From: Calycina herbarum
Lineage: Eukaryota > Ascomycota > Leotiomycetes > Helotiales > Pezizellaceae
Reading direction: 5' to 3'
DNA: 64,000 nucleotides
Assembly (NCBI GenBank): GCA_001414485.1
Contig: LLEY01000005.1
Span: 310,001 to 374,000, forward strand
Below are positions 33,315 to 44,992 of the stretch, piece by piece (the stretch's first letter is position 1; each line of letters starts with the position of its first letter). Under the pieces are notes generated by a model that saw nothing but the letters and a program-made list of their open reading frames with translations, was not told the DNA's origin and ran no database searches. Made by a program: the position numbers and the translations under genes.

Positions 33315-35200
33315 CTATGCATCAATCAGAATGCCGTCTGGGGATAGGGGAGCTTGTGCACGCTCTAGTGTTTCTCTGATATGGTCATTCTCAATTCTTC
33401 GTCCGCTCTGGCGTTGTTCCTCCAATCTTTCAATACCTCTCTGAATATTCTCAATATGCACCGACAGTGGAATGTCTGCTCGGTCGCGAAGAAGCTCAGG
33501 ACTCCCAACTCGTTCACGTAAGTCTTCCAAGCCAGATCCCATAGTCTGTAGCCGCAGAACCGTGCCTGCAACATGAGCGTATGCCTTTTTGCGATAATTG
33601 CCCACGGATTGTAATAGGCCCAACTGCCGATCCATTTTGTTAAGCTTGGTTTTGTGTCCGCCGACCATTGCCCACAAAGTGGATAAGGTTTCTTCCTTTG
33701 CAATTTTCAAATGGCCGTCTTCTCTTGTTGCTATTCCGTGGATGACATCCAACCTGTCTTCTAAGTTCATAAGGATCATCAAAAGTGTCTGAGCCTCCTC
33801 AATTAACTTGAATATTTCATCTTCCACATTTCGGGTGTGTTTGATGTACTGATCCAAGAGAATCTTTTCCGTGAACTTTGTGGGTTGGAAAGGCGCAATA
33901 AAATTATTGTTAACGAAAGCACTGATCGAGCCTCGACCGACGGACTCTTGATCAATTCCGTCCAAGACTCGACTTGTCCATCGGGTAATTGCAATGACGT
34001 TATCAACAGCTCTTCCAACATGACTGTTGAATTTCTGTAGGTCATATGATGCAATACGTGCGGTCTCAATGAACCCGTCGAATTCCAAAGTAAGTTCGTC
34101 CCTGAAAGGAGTTAGCGGACAGTTTCCATTATTTAGCTTCGGTCATTACTCCGCGTACACTTTGATTGTGCCAAACAGGGTTGGATTATGAAAAGCATTG
34201 TTTGAGAGTTTAGAAGAATTAGAACCTTGACTTCTTAATTCTCCCAAATACCCTCGAACAATAATTTGAATTACTAGGGGCTAGAAGGTAGGTGTACGCA
34301 GAATAAAACCCGGATATTTTGATCGACTTCTGGCCAGGAAGAGATGACTCACTTTGAGGCAAGATAACTATAACGAACAAGCTGTCTCAAATCTCTAATA
34401 GAAGATTCCCCTCGCTTCATGTCAAGAGGCAAGGAAGCACCGCCCGCGCTCTCCTCCAGAACCTTTTCGAAATCGGACTGAACCGCCATCAACTGGTCAA
34501 ATTCGACCGGGGGAGGTGGACCAGAATTTGGACCACCTTGGTAGGCCGGGCAGAAGGGCAAATTTAAAAGGGATGCTCCTGGAATTCGACATATCGGACT
34601 CAAGGATGCTTGAATTGAGGTTGTGACTAGATTTCGCATCATAATCATGACACCCATCAAGAGCCATACTGCGAGAAGGTAGGAGATTGGGGTTTTGAGG
34701 ATTCGAAGTGCCCCCCAAAAGACATCCAGAAACCAGGAGGCCATGCTGAGGAAATGCTCGATGGATTGGTCTAAAACACTTGACGAAGTATCTGTGTTTT
34801 CGTGGTAGGATAACGGATGCGACGAAGAGGCTGGTAGGGACTGAGCTTGATTGTTGGTGATTTGGTTCCTTCTGTTTCGTTTCCCAGGACTTCCGGTATT
34901 AAGGTTGCGAGGTGACCTGCGAGTTTCCCTTGATGTATTTGGATTGTTATAGCGATGCCTTGAGCTTGCTGTAGACTCGGCCCAAGATCCATCAAGTGAA
35001 TTGATATCTAGCGAAGGCATCACTAGTTCTGGCTCTGGGGACATTGTGCCTTTATTACTGGCCCGGGTACGACGCCTCGGTGAAGGCTTTGATGGTAAAT
35101 GTGCGTTCTCATCGCCATGCCCATCCTCGTCTAGGCTGTAATCATCGTCGTCCACTACCCAAGAACCGCCCAGGTGTTGTTTAGAATGTGATAGCGACAT
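33315..35200 (-). CDS. Conserved fungal membrane protein with coiled coil
   Basis: Exons 34353-35200 and 33315-34101 are joined across a 251-nt intron (GTGAGT..TTTCAG), long for this window. The product is 544 aa from ATG 35200. The N-terminus is acidic then basic and disordered. Residues about 150-200 contain hydrophobic segments (FLSMASWFLDVFWGAL, SYLLAVWLLMGVMIMM). The C-terminal half is helical, with IETARIASYDLQKFNSHVG and a long amphipathic region (EEAQTLLMILMNLEDRLDVI; HIENIQRGIERLEEQRQ). This layout suggests an organelle or nuclear-envelope membrane protein; the function is unknown. A small internal exon within the long intron cannot be excluded. Confidence 0.6.
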
Positions 35201-35517
35201 TGGGAATTCTTTAATTCCAAATCCGAGTGAGGCGCAATTAGGTGAGTATCCAAATGCTCTCTCGTCTTGCGGGCGCGTAAGTGTAAAAAATGAGGTGGCT
35301 AGGAAGGCTGCAAGTACAGCGTGGCGGGGTAATATTGATATGGTACGTGTAGCACCGAGTTATAGGAATAAGAAGCAAAGGACGATTCACTCGATAGTTG
35401 GAAACGCAAAGCCAGAATGATCAACACTAAGACTCGAGGCAACGTGGGAGTGAATATAAATAGGAAGGAAGGTGTTGACATCGTCAGTCGCTGTTTCCTC
35501 AAGCATGACGTTGACAG
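35201..35517. promoter_or_regulatory. Divergent promoter region
   Basis: A 317-bp interval between the starts of the membrane-protein gene (minus) and the ThrRS gene (plus). No named regulatory site is visible. Confidence 0.4.
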
Positions 35518-37302
35518 ATGACCCCCGATCGCGTTGCTGGGCGATTTGCCTCCAGAATTGCAGGGGTCAACAACGCGGGTGCTCGTGACGATCCTTCTCC
35601 TTTGGGAAAACAGCTACTCGAGCTCTCGACTCTTAAAATGCCCAAGAACCTCGGACATCATCGACATCGACATCTCTCACCCGTGATGCGTTCTTCGCAA
35701 GCCCTTCAAATTCTGCGCACGAGTTCAAGGAAACAATCCTCTATATTTCGAACGCCCATACGACAATTGGGCCTGAGAAAAGGCTACTGTTCCGTCTGCG
35801 ATGCGCAACAATCAGCTTCCCCACCGGCAGTGGTCAAATCTTCCAAGAACCTCCCCGTACCCCCAGCAGACCACCGGGAACTAGGAGTACAACAGGAGCT
35901 CTTTACGCTATCAAAATACAGTCCCGGTTCGACCATATTCCTACCCAACGGAACAAAAATCTTCAATAATCTCACAAACTTTCTGCGATCCCAATACGAA
36001 TACTACGGATTTCAAGAGGTCATCTCACCCACGATATATAAAAAGTCATTATGGGAAAAGTCGGGGCACTGGGAAAACTATGCCGAGGACATGTACTCTG
36101 TGACCGGTCGGGGGGCAGAGGGCAAGAAGGAGTCTCAAAATGTCGGAGAGGATGAGGAATATGGATTAAAGCCCATGAATTGTCCAGGACATTGTTTGAT
36201 ATTCGCCTCGAAGAAACGGAGTTACCGAGATATGCCTGTTCGATACGCAGACTTCAGTCCCCTTCATCGAAATGAAATATCGGGGGCGTTGAGTGGACTG
36301 ACGAGAGGAAGGAGGTTCCATCAAGACGATGGTCATATCTTCTGCCGGCCCTCACAAATACGAGAAGAGATTTCGAAAACGTTGGAATTTGTACGCCTGG
36401 CATATGGTGTTCTTGGGCTGGGGTCTTATAGACTGGCCCTGTCTACAAGACCCAGTGAGCATTTCATTGGGACCGAAGGAGAGTGGAATAATGCTGAAGC
36501 GGCATTGAAGGAATCTCTGGACGCCAGTGGAGAACCTTGGACGCTCAATGAAGGGGATGGCGCGTTCTATGGACCGAAGATTGACATCATCTTGAAAGAT
36601 TCGGATGGGAAAGAGCACCAAACAGCGACTATTCAGTTGGATTTCCAGCTACCCAAACGCTTTGAACTATCATACCAAGCGCCAGCTCCCGAAATGGAGC
36701 AGAAAGGTTTGAGTACTACTGATGCTGAGCTTCTGACCATCGAAGGGCCAGTCACTCCAGTCCTTATACACAGAGCAGTATTGGGGTCAGTGGAAAGAAT
36801 CATGGCCCTTTTGATTGAACGGTATAATGGTGCATGGCCCTATTGGTTGAACCCCCGTCAGATGATGCTTGTGACCGTCAACGACCAGGAACCCGTAGTT
36901 GAATACGCTCGGGTAGTCAAGAAAATTCTTCAGGGAATCGACGAACCAACTGATACCTCTTCTTCTTGGAAGGGAACCACTAAACACTCGAATGGACAAT
37001 CAGTTGATATTGACGATAGTACTCGGTCAGTGAAGAAGAAGCTGTCTGAAGCCAAAAGACGCAAGTATTCTATTGTTATTGTCATTGGCCAGAAAGATGT
37101 TGCGTCTGGAACCATCAGGGTTGATTTCTCAAACATACCATCATATCGTTTCGATATTGCCACAAATCCGATGTTGCTCGAGATTCTGGGGAAAGATTCT
37201 CAGACAAACGATCAGCTCACCCAGGAGGAGATCAAAAATATCACCATAAAGCCCAAAGATCTGAAGCTGGTGCTTGAGCACTTACGAGCAAGTCATGTCT
37301 AG
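35518..37302 (+). CDS. MST1: Threonyl-tRNA synthetase, mitochondrial
   Basis: A class II aminoacyl-tRNA synthetase that charges mitochondrial tRNA-Thr. One exon, up to 594 aa. Later ATGs at 35638 and 35686 are alternative starts, and the Arg/Ser-rich region (SSQALQILRTSSRKQSS) fits a mitochondrial targeting peptide. The catalytic core begins near LFTLSKYSPGSTIFLPNG. MNCPGHC carries a zinc-ligand Cys. Motif 2 is RNEISGALSGLTRGRRFHQDDGH and motif 3 contains HRAVLGSVERI. The anticodon-binding domain follows (PRQMMLVTVN...IVIVIGQKDV). It lacks the TGS and editing domains of the cytosolic enzyme, as expected for the mitochondrial form. Intact. Confidence 0.92.
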   Translation: MTPDRVAGRFASRIAGVNNAGARDDPSPLGKQLLELSTLKMPKNLGHHRHRHLSPVMRSSQALQILRTSSRKQSSIFRTPIRQLGLRKGYCSVCDAQQSASPPAVVKSSKNLPVPPADHRELGVQQELFTLSKYSPGSTIFLPNGTKIFNNLTNFLRSQYEYYGFQEVISPTIYKKSLWEKSGHWENYAEDMYSVTGRGAEGKKESQNVGEDEEYGLKPMNCPGHCLIFASKKRSYRDMPVRYADFSPLHRNEISGALSGLTRGRRFHQDDGHIFCRPSQIREEISKTLEFVRLAYGVLGLGSYRLALSTRPSEHFIGTEGEWNNAEAALKESLDASGEPWTLNEGDGAFYGPKIDIILKDSDGKEHQTATIQLDFQLPKRFELSYQAPAPEMEQKGLSTTDAELLTIEGPVTPVLIHRAVLGSVERIMALLIERYNGAWPYWLNPRQMMLVTVNDQEPVVEYARVVKKILQGIDEPTDTSSSWKGTTKHSNGQSVDIDDSTRSVKKKLSEAKRRKYSIVIVIGQKDVASGTIRVDFSNIPSYRFDIATNPMLLEILGKDSQTNDQLTQEEIKNITIKPKDLKLVLEHLRASHV

Positions 37303-37676
37303 AAAACAGGGGGCTGCCTTGTACCAGTGCGATGTATTTACTTGTGCTCTAGCTGTACAATACTATGTAACAATTATGCCTGGGTATCTCGTTTCCTGCC
37401 TTGGCGTTGAACGGCCACCAAGCGGAGGCGCCCTCCGTCCATGTCAGATTTCTTTAGATTCGTACAGACATGTCCCTATCGTATTCCCATTCTCTTTGTA
37501 TTCATTCTCGGAAACTGCGATCTGGAGCTCAGAACTTGTAGCAAATTGTGCCTCGGATATCAGATGAACAACCCCGCACCCATAACTCCAAAGTGTTCTT
37601 TAACTCAATTCTCTCCTCATGACAGCCACCGGATAGTTTGGAAGGCGATGAGCATGTAGCCCAACAAGACTTCTCG
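37303..37676. other. Convergent intergenic gap
   Basis: 3' flanks of the ThrRS gene (plus) and the bHLH gene (minus). No gene or repeat is visible. Confidence 0.4.
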
Positions 37677-38097
37677 TCACCGCTTCATTCCTTCTTCGAC
37701 TTGACCACCCATATCTTCGATCTTCTCTACCAATCTCCTTCTCTCCTCCAATTGTTCGCGCATATAGTCAACCGTCTTCTTCAATACCACACTCTCACTC
37801 CGTCCTTGACCCTCTAAGCCAGGAACTAATTCAGTGAGTCGATCGAAGCCCTCGCGAATCGCTTGTCGTCGCTTCTGTTCTGCGGAAGAATATTAGTACT
37901 GGCAGCGCATCAAAATGCTACATTCCAAGTCGTAGGCGCGAAGGAGAGGGAGGAAATGGATCGGAAAATTTTGAGCCTGTACCAGATGCAATATGGTTTG
38001 CCTTCTTCTCGTGCTCGGACAACCTTGGCTTCTCATCCAGGTTACCGTTGGAGGAGCCAGCATTGGCGGACCCCTCTCTCGCAGGTGATGTAGACAT
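37677..38097 (-). CDS. INO4-like basic helix-loop-helix transcription factor
   Basis: Two exons, 37983-38097 and 37677-37879, flank a 103-nt intron (GTACAG donor, TACTAAT branch, CCGCAG acceptor) and give 105 aa. A single open frame does not show the gene, because the intron falls inside the basic region. The spliced product has EHEKKANHIAS joined to EQKRRQAIREGFDRL, a perfect bHLH basic region and helix 1 with the DNA-contacting His, Glu and Arg. A loop and helix 2 follow (SVVLKKTVDYMREQLEERRRL) and run into a short coiled coil. The basic region most resembles yeast Ino4 (NHIxSEQRRR), which pairs with Ino2 to activate phospholipid genes; the orthology is inference. Nuclear. Confidence 0.85.
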
Positions 38098-38496
38098 TGT
38101 GTCTCTCCTCAGGACGAATGCTTATCATCTGATTTCTGGTGTCAACTGGGGATCATGGTAGGCGTCGCAGGTAGTAGTAGCAGTAGTAGGGAGACGGCGC
38201 ATAGATTGGTGGTGGTGTTGATCGCGAGCTCAAGTATGGTTGACCAGCCCAGTCTAGCGATGGTCACATTCTACAATCAATCACATGCGCGTGATGGGTG
38301 GAAGTGACGATGGATATCCCGTCTCCGTCCTTCAGCCTTGTCGGTCCCACTTCGGACCCTCTCAAAACCCGGCACCTACCCCTGGCCCAGCCCTTTTCAG
38401 CCACTGCAATCGCCCGCCTTGCCGGCTTTCTAGAACTTATCTTATCAAGAAGTTAAACTAAACACCAACCATTTCCATACTAAAACACCAGGAAAT
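38098..38496. promoter_or_regulatory. Divergent promoter region of the bHLH and Maf genes
   Basis: A 399-bp interval between oppositely oriented starts. It includes a short GTAGTAGTAGCAGTAGTAG microsatellite near 38171 and a CCGGCACC..CCCTGGCCC GC-rich stretch near 38370. No named site. Confidence 0.4.
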
Positions 38497-39375
38497 ATGT
38501 CGGAAAAGAAATCACCAACTTCCACAGAGCCTCCTTCGTACGAAGCGGCTGCTATTCAGCATGGAGCTTTACCAGCAAGAAACGGTCCTCCACCAGGAAA
38601 AGGCCCCCTCCGCCCCTTTCCCCTCGATTTACCAGTCCTGAACCAATTGAGAGGGAAGAGAGTCATTTTAGCATCCGCAAGTCCAAGAAGGAAGCAGATA
38701 CTAGCTGCAGTAAGTCCCTTATCCGTTTCTTTCCGGGCCATCCGCTATCATTAACTCACACTCATCCAGCTTGGACTAAACATGGAAATCACACCCTCCA
38801 CCAAACCCGAAGACCTATCCAAAGAACTAGACCCCCTCGAATACGTCACCCAAACCGCCATTCAAAAATGTCTTGACGTGTACCAAGTCGCCCTCGAAAA
38901 CTCCATGAAATCCATCCCCGACCCCGCCCTCGTCATCTCCGCAGATACCATCATAGTCACCAACAGCGGCCGCATACTAGAGAAACCACGCAGCGAAGCT
39001 GATCATCTAGCAATGCTAAAGTTGCTGCGAGATCAGAAGACGCATAAGTGTTATACCTCTGTCGCTGTTCTGGCGCCGAGAGAGGATGCGAGACATCCCG
39101 GTTATAATATTGAGAATACGGTTGAGGAGACGAGGGTGATTTTTGATGAGAATGTTAGTGATGAGTTGATTGCGGCGTATGTTAAGACGAGGGAGGGGGT
39201 GGATAAAGCGGGGGGTTATGGGCTACAGGGGATGGGCAGCTTGCTGGTGGAGAAGATTGAGGGGAGTGCGGATAATGTTATTGGATTGCCTTTACGGGCT
39301 ACTTTGGCTTTGATGGAGAGGGTTGTGATGGAAGGGGATGATGGAGAATCGGAGGAGGATGATGATCTTGCGTGA
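38497..39375 (+). CDS. Maf-family nucleotide pyrophosphatase
   Basis: Maf/Ham1-like house-cleaning enzymes hydrolyse non-canonical nucleoside triphosphates. Exons 38497-38709 and 38770-39375 flank a 60-nt intron (GTAAGT..ATCCAG), giving 272 aa. After a proline-rich N-terminal extension of about 50 residues comes LRGKRVILASASPRRKQIL, the Maf nucleotide-binding motif. ISADTIIV follows with the catalytic Asp, and LEKPRSEADHLAMLKLLRD and HKCYTSVAV form the substrate loop. GYGLQGMGSLLVEKIEGSADNVIGLPL closes the active site. The tail is acidic. All family motifs are intact. Confidence 0.93.
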
Positions 39376-39880
39376 GGGTACAATGAGCATGGTATTTTTT
39401 TCTGGCGTTTGGAAGACTACTCCTTATCCCCTTACACGATAGTGGGGGTAGGTAAAAGCTTATGAGAATATATAGCATTCTATTCTTTTTCTCCGGTCTA
39501 TATATACGTTCTCTTGCTTGAAACTGTTACGCTTTTGTTCCCCCGGAAAAACCAGAAGAGCACAATGAGCTTGAGTTGAATAGGTAGGCCAAAGTACACT
39601 GGTGGGCTTTAGTCTCTTAGGTGGGTTGCCCTTTCCCTTTCTGATGTTCAATTTACTGCTCCGTCTAGGATTTTAGCCTGTTGCGGCAACACTAGTAAAT
39701 CCTACTGATGTAACATCATAATTATATTCATCTCAAAAAGCAGTTACACTTCCAAAAAAAAAAAGATTCCCCAAAGGAAAAACTACACAAATACAACGAA
39801 CACATCCCACGAACACATCCAAGAAAATCAAAACAATCAATCACCTCACACTCACACTCACCCTTCTCACTTTCACCAAA
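39376..39880. other. Intergenic gap
   Basis: Contains the 3' flank of the Maf gene, an A-run at about 39757-39768, and an A/C-rich leader (39770-39880) before the next ATG. No further gene is visible. Confidence 0.4.
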
Positions 39881-40832
39881 ATGACCTCCCTCTCAAAACC
39901 CCAGTTCTCCGACCTCCCCACCGAAATTCGTCTCAAAATATGGCACCACGCATTCGGCCACCCCTCTTAAATCCAAACCCTCAGCATCTTCGACACAAAA
40001 CTCTACGAACCCAACGCGAACACCGACGAAAAATCCAAACTCCCATTGGAGTATCATCTCCGTCCCAAAACGCTCTCTCTCCTCCGCTCTCCTCACATGT
40101 CGGGAAACCTGGGCGATAAGGAATGTTTATAATGTTGGGAGGCAAGAGGGACATAAACTAAGCAATCCGGCTTCGATAGATGTGTTGGGGAAGGAGCCGG
40201 AGAAGTTTTATCAGAAGACTATATACTCGCCTGTCCCGAGGACGGAAGAGGATGAACAGGATGTTCTCGCGCATCCTGGTGAGCTTATACATTTCCAGCC
40301 ATTCGCTCATACAATAAAGACGAGCCCATGCCATACGACCGAGATTACATCTCGCTCGCGACCCATGATGTTCAAGGGGATAAAATATTTGGCGATTTCG
40401 TACACGGATCTTTATTATTTCAAGTATGGGGGTCCGAATGTTATAAAGTTCAAGGACATCCAAGTTCTTTTCGTTCTCAAACCAACCTTCGACGAACGAG
40501 AAGACAACCCTTGTACTCTCGATGAACACAACATTGGACTCAGATACGGGAATGATTGGGGACTCCGGTACACGAATATCTTCCCGGTGTGGGATTCCGA
40601 GGTTGATCGATTGCCAGTCAATATCGTTCGAGTGGAAACTTTGGAGGACGCATTAAAGGGGATCAAGCAAATGGAAAAGGATGGGGAGGGCGAGGAAGCA
40701 GTGGGTTGGGAGTGGGTGAGTGGCGAAAAACGCCCCATCTCGGCTTGGGGGTATCATCAGAGGAATGCGAGGGAATATGAGACGAATTGTTGGAAGGCTG
40801 AAGATCATGGGTTGATGTGGCCGGAATTGTGA
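39881..40832 (+). pseudogene. 2EXR-family gene with stop and frameshift
   Basis: The ATG at 39881 starts FSDLPTEIRLKIWHHAFGHPS, a clean 2EXR signature. It is followed at 39968-39970 by an in-frame TAA. The same frame continues IQTLSIFDTKLYEPN... and then must lose one base within about 40065-40095 to read LTCRETWAIRNVYNVG, the second 2EXR helix. It then stays open to the stop at 40832 (FEYGGPNVIKFKDIQVLFVLKPTF, ...WPEL). Removing one base makes the span 951 nt. A promoter-like A/C-rich leader precedes it, so the loss looks recent. Confidence 0.7.
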
Positions 40833-43800
40833 ACGTGGGAATTTGGGAGTGCGTTGTGGTGGTGAGGAAGTTGGGGGGGTTGATTGTTTTTTATAGGGGT
40901 GGGAATTGAATGATGTGTTAGATTTTGAAGATGTGTGTTGCTGTACCTTGAATTGTGAGAAGTATTCATTTCGAACTGTATAAGCGGATTCTGCCTCGAG
41001 GTTGTATTCTCTAAGCAATGCTTCGTGAGTTTAGGTGTATAGTATGAAACTATCATTTCTTTTTAGTTTTGTTCCGCATACAATTGTATGCTATCGCACT
41101 AAGAAACATTCTTATTTCTGCTCTTACAGCGTGTTTGTAGCGTTAGCTCACTATAATACCAGGAGCATCGGGTCGTGAGCTTATGAGAGAAAAGAGCGCG
41201 ATAATAGCTATTAAGGGGTTGATCTCCTTTTTGAGACGAGATAGACTGGCATAAAAGGAGAGATGATAAGAGGAGCACTTATTAATTCACAGGCCTTTTT
41301 TCCAGAAGTAAATAGATAACCCGGAAGAGACAAATATAATCAGGGCTCTATATCTACAAATAAAAATTCAGGGTAAGCTCGGTTTATTAAGCTCTTTCGA
41401 GTATTGTCATGAACTAGTTTTTGAACTACGACTACTCTATCGAGAATATGTAAGAGTTTCGGCCTCGTCTCCACGTACACCTACTTCAATTAAGGGATTG
41501 CACAGACCAGTGCAATTTAAGCAAATAATCTTGGGTGATGATACCGAATGTTCGAAGGCATTTGGGGAAATGATGTAAGCAACGACGGAGGCTCTCAATT
41601 CCTAGCAAACATGCACTGAAGGATAGGTTTTGACTTTAGGAGTTCTGGAAGTTAGATCGCATAGTAGTTCCAACTTTTTTTGATGCACGTTCGCAATGGC
41701 TTAAAGTGCTGTTTCTGGCGGATCGAAAGGTACATATCAATAATGGAGAGGGGGATGGAGCGTGATACTTGCTAGGTGCAAAATGTGAGGATTTGAAATC
41801 AACGGAAACTTGACTTTACTAACCCAAATCTCAGTTGACAAGAAGAGATACCGCGTATACGGTATCCGTAGAGGTACGTACAATCACATGAAAGTTCTAA
41901 CTGTCAAAAGGATCTATTTTCGCTTTCGTATTATTGTCTCGCAAGCAACCACACTTATCCCATCCAGACGTGAGAGGACGTTCTCAGGTATAAATTGGGT
42001 ACTTTTCGTAGGCACCAAGCTAATTACAATACATGCACAACTCAAAATCGCTGTTTCTGGTCAAAAGGTACCAGCAAGTTTGAAAAAGTCTTCTCTGGAT
42101 GGGGAAAATATAAGCGAACTCATCGTCACATTCTCTTTTCCCCCCAGGCTGCCAGGGTTTATGAGTATTTCTTCGAGAAAACTTCCATTGCAAAATCTAG
42201 GAATGAAGGGCTATTTTGACTAGAATAGCTCACCCAAGTCTTCTCAAACAATCAAGTTGTTTATTCAAGGAGGTTGGGATGCTCGAGATAAAATGGGCCT
42301 TGGTCTCCTCCGATAATCGGGCAGATAATCCAGGCGGTTGGGAGCATGCTATCCACACCCTCCTTTTGTCTAACTCTTTGTGTGAGGAGTACGCTTGTAA
42401 GTAAGCCACTCACTCGTAAGCTGCCAGAAAGCTGTGGTGGTGGCTGGTAGAATGTACCAGCCACTCACGTGTTATTTACCCCTCTCTTCCCTCTTTTGGA
42501 AGGAGGTGCGTATTTTGTTACGTGGATTCTCTAGTCTATGATAGACTTGACACTCAAGAAGTTGATGCAGGGGTGATGAGAGCAGTTGGTATTGTTTGTT
42601 TAGTGTGTGCTGAATGAGGAAGTTCCCGTTCTAACTGCAATCTGAATTATTGTCTCGGATCTTCTCGGATGCTCAATGCTTGAAGGAAGTTGGGTTAATT
42701 ATTTTCAAATCTTTTGCCTGAATCTTTAACCTAGGCTAGAATTTTTATCATCTTTTGAAATTCTGGCTCCCCGGTTTTGACATCAAATGAATTTGAGACT
42801 GGATCGAGACCACCGGCCCTAAAAAGCTCCAATTCTTCCCACTTTCTCGTACAACTCCAAGTAAGATCTCTAGATATTTCAAACTTTATACGTTTTACTA
42901 TTGCTGTATAAATTTGAAGATAATCGAGGGGAGAGCTACCTTTTAAAATGAGTAGATTCTACTTACCAATGCTAAGAAAGCCCCTTTCTAAGAAGTTCAA
43001 ACCCTGTATTAGAAAAGTATAGCTTTCTTTGGAGATACCGAGGAATTCGCGGGATGGTTTAGTAAGCTGACTATTCCGTCCTAGCAATGGCCAGAGGCCC
43101 TTAGTATTAAGGGCAAAGCTAATGAAATCAAAATCTGTAGTGCCTATGGACTTCGTGCTTTTATCTCAATTTTCTTCAACGCTACTTTTACCTTAAAATA
43201 CTATACTATCATGAGAATTCCTTTCTTGGCATATATACAATTATGAAAGCACCTTTTGTGTTTTATAATATACGTGTACTGTTATGAAATTTCCTTCTTT
43301 GACAAACATGATGTTTTCGCATTTCGACTCCATCTATCCTATTACGAGGTACCATGGACGTAAGAAAAACTCGAGTCAATCATATTTGTAATTGACCTGC
43401 GGGTCACTTGATCTTTTGGAAGAACTTAGTTAGGGGGACAGTCAAGTGAGTGGCAGGTGACAAGTCTAGGCAGTGGTATTTATTTCTCAGTAGCTTTGCT
43501 ATATGAAAACATACTAGCTATTGTGCTATTCTCATTCTTAAAACAGTGTTAAAAGTATATTTTATTTAGTGTAAAATTATATATTTTTCTACTTCTCTCT
43601 TTACTAGATAACATTTCTCCTATATTTATGAGCTAAGGGAATGGCTAGAATATTTTGTCAGTTGTGATTCTGAGTCGATCTATTGCATCTATCTTCTAAC
43701 AAAAGCACGGAGTATTCTGGGTTAGGGTCGCACGTCTCGAAGATGGTGTTAGATTAGACGATGATTATAATATGCTACCCATGACATTAAGAACACTAGT

Positions 43801-44992
43801 TCCTGAAATTCCTTAAGAAGAGATGGAAAATTAGAATGTGGAGTCGAATGTATCCGAGGACGCTAAACTCATTAGTGCTATCGTTCTCGACTCGGTTGGT
43901 GACAATGCTTTGTCGTCCTTGCTTTCTCTCCTAGATTTATGAGCGGTAAAGAATTTGACGTCGCTGTCTCCCGAATCACTGGTCATAGAAGAATCCATGG
44001 AGCTTGAATTGATTGTGATGACTCGATTTGGAGTTTGAAGATAGCTGTTTTCTAACGTTGCTGTTTTTTAACGTTGCAGCCTATACAACAATGGCACCCC
44101 TCTCCTCTAATATCTATTTGGGGGAGTTCGCAATTAGCTGGATAATATGCCTGAGCCAGGGTTTGTGTAAACTATTTCAATAAAGAGATACTATCTATTA
44201 TATTTCTCTAATAGATTAGAATAATAAAACGGAACATAAGCACGTCTCATAATCCCGGTCTTGAACGGGCCAAAATGAGGGATATACCTCTCTACTAAGC
44301 GGTTGATTAATTTCAATTTCTTCACCTTAGGTTTGTACAACCAATAACAACGCCATATTAGCAATAAAAGTATTAATATCTAAGTCTAAGTAAAATTATA
44401 TTAACTATTATATTATTCTATATCTCTAAAATAATAGAACTATTTCTTTCTACTTAAGATTATCTGATTTTTTCTTAAAAATATACTCTTCTAATAAAAT
44501 TATACTTTCTATTCTATTTCTCTAAAGATTTAAAATAATAGAAATCTCTCTCTTTACTTAAGAATATCTCTACTTATTCTATAGAATTAACTACTTATAG
44601 AAATATATACTCTTTATTATCTTTCTCTAAAGATTTAAAAGAATTTAATCTTTAAAATAAAGATAAGATTATAAGTTATACTATTGTTTTTCTTTTAAAT
44701 AAACTATTCAAGTAAAAAATCTTTTATTTATTATATTAGTTTAAATCTTTAGAATAATCTAATTCTCTTAAAAACCTAATATTTAAGTAAAAATCTGCTC
44801 TCTATTATATTTATTTTATATATTTAGAATAATATAATTTCTAGAAAAAAGTTACGCTTAAATACTATTCTATTAGTAAAAAACAAACGAAGTCCTTAAA
44901 GTATCTATGTCAAACTCGTAGGCCTTTGAAAAAATCACTAAAAGTTTATTTAATAAAAATCTAATAAAATATATTATATATAGATAGATATA
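40833..44992. other. AT-rich, gene-free island left of the Fot1 element
   Basis: About 4.2 kb without a supported gene. AT content rises steeply after about 42,500 and is extreme from 44,170, where TA, TTA and TAA strings dominate. That composition fits RIP-altered repeat DNA. The few longer frames (for example 41810-42223 plus) have no protein-like composition. Confidence 0.5.
44170..44860. repeat. Degenerate AT-rich tandem repeat
   Basis: A block of the form CTATTATATTTCTCTAAAGATTTAAAATAATAG recurs with drift at about 44187, 44402, 44502, 44609, 44721 and 44797. Spacing is roughly 75-110 bp and some copies are partly inverted. Copies differ mostly by C/T and G/A, consistent with RIP. Boundaries are approximate. 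Confidence 0.5.

Noticed and set aside
41810..42223. 137-codon frame in the AT-rich island
   Set aside because: No recognisable motif; it overlaps an alternative frame of similar quality.
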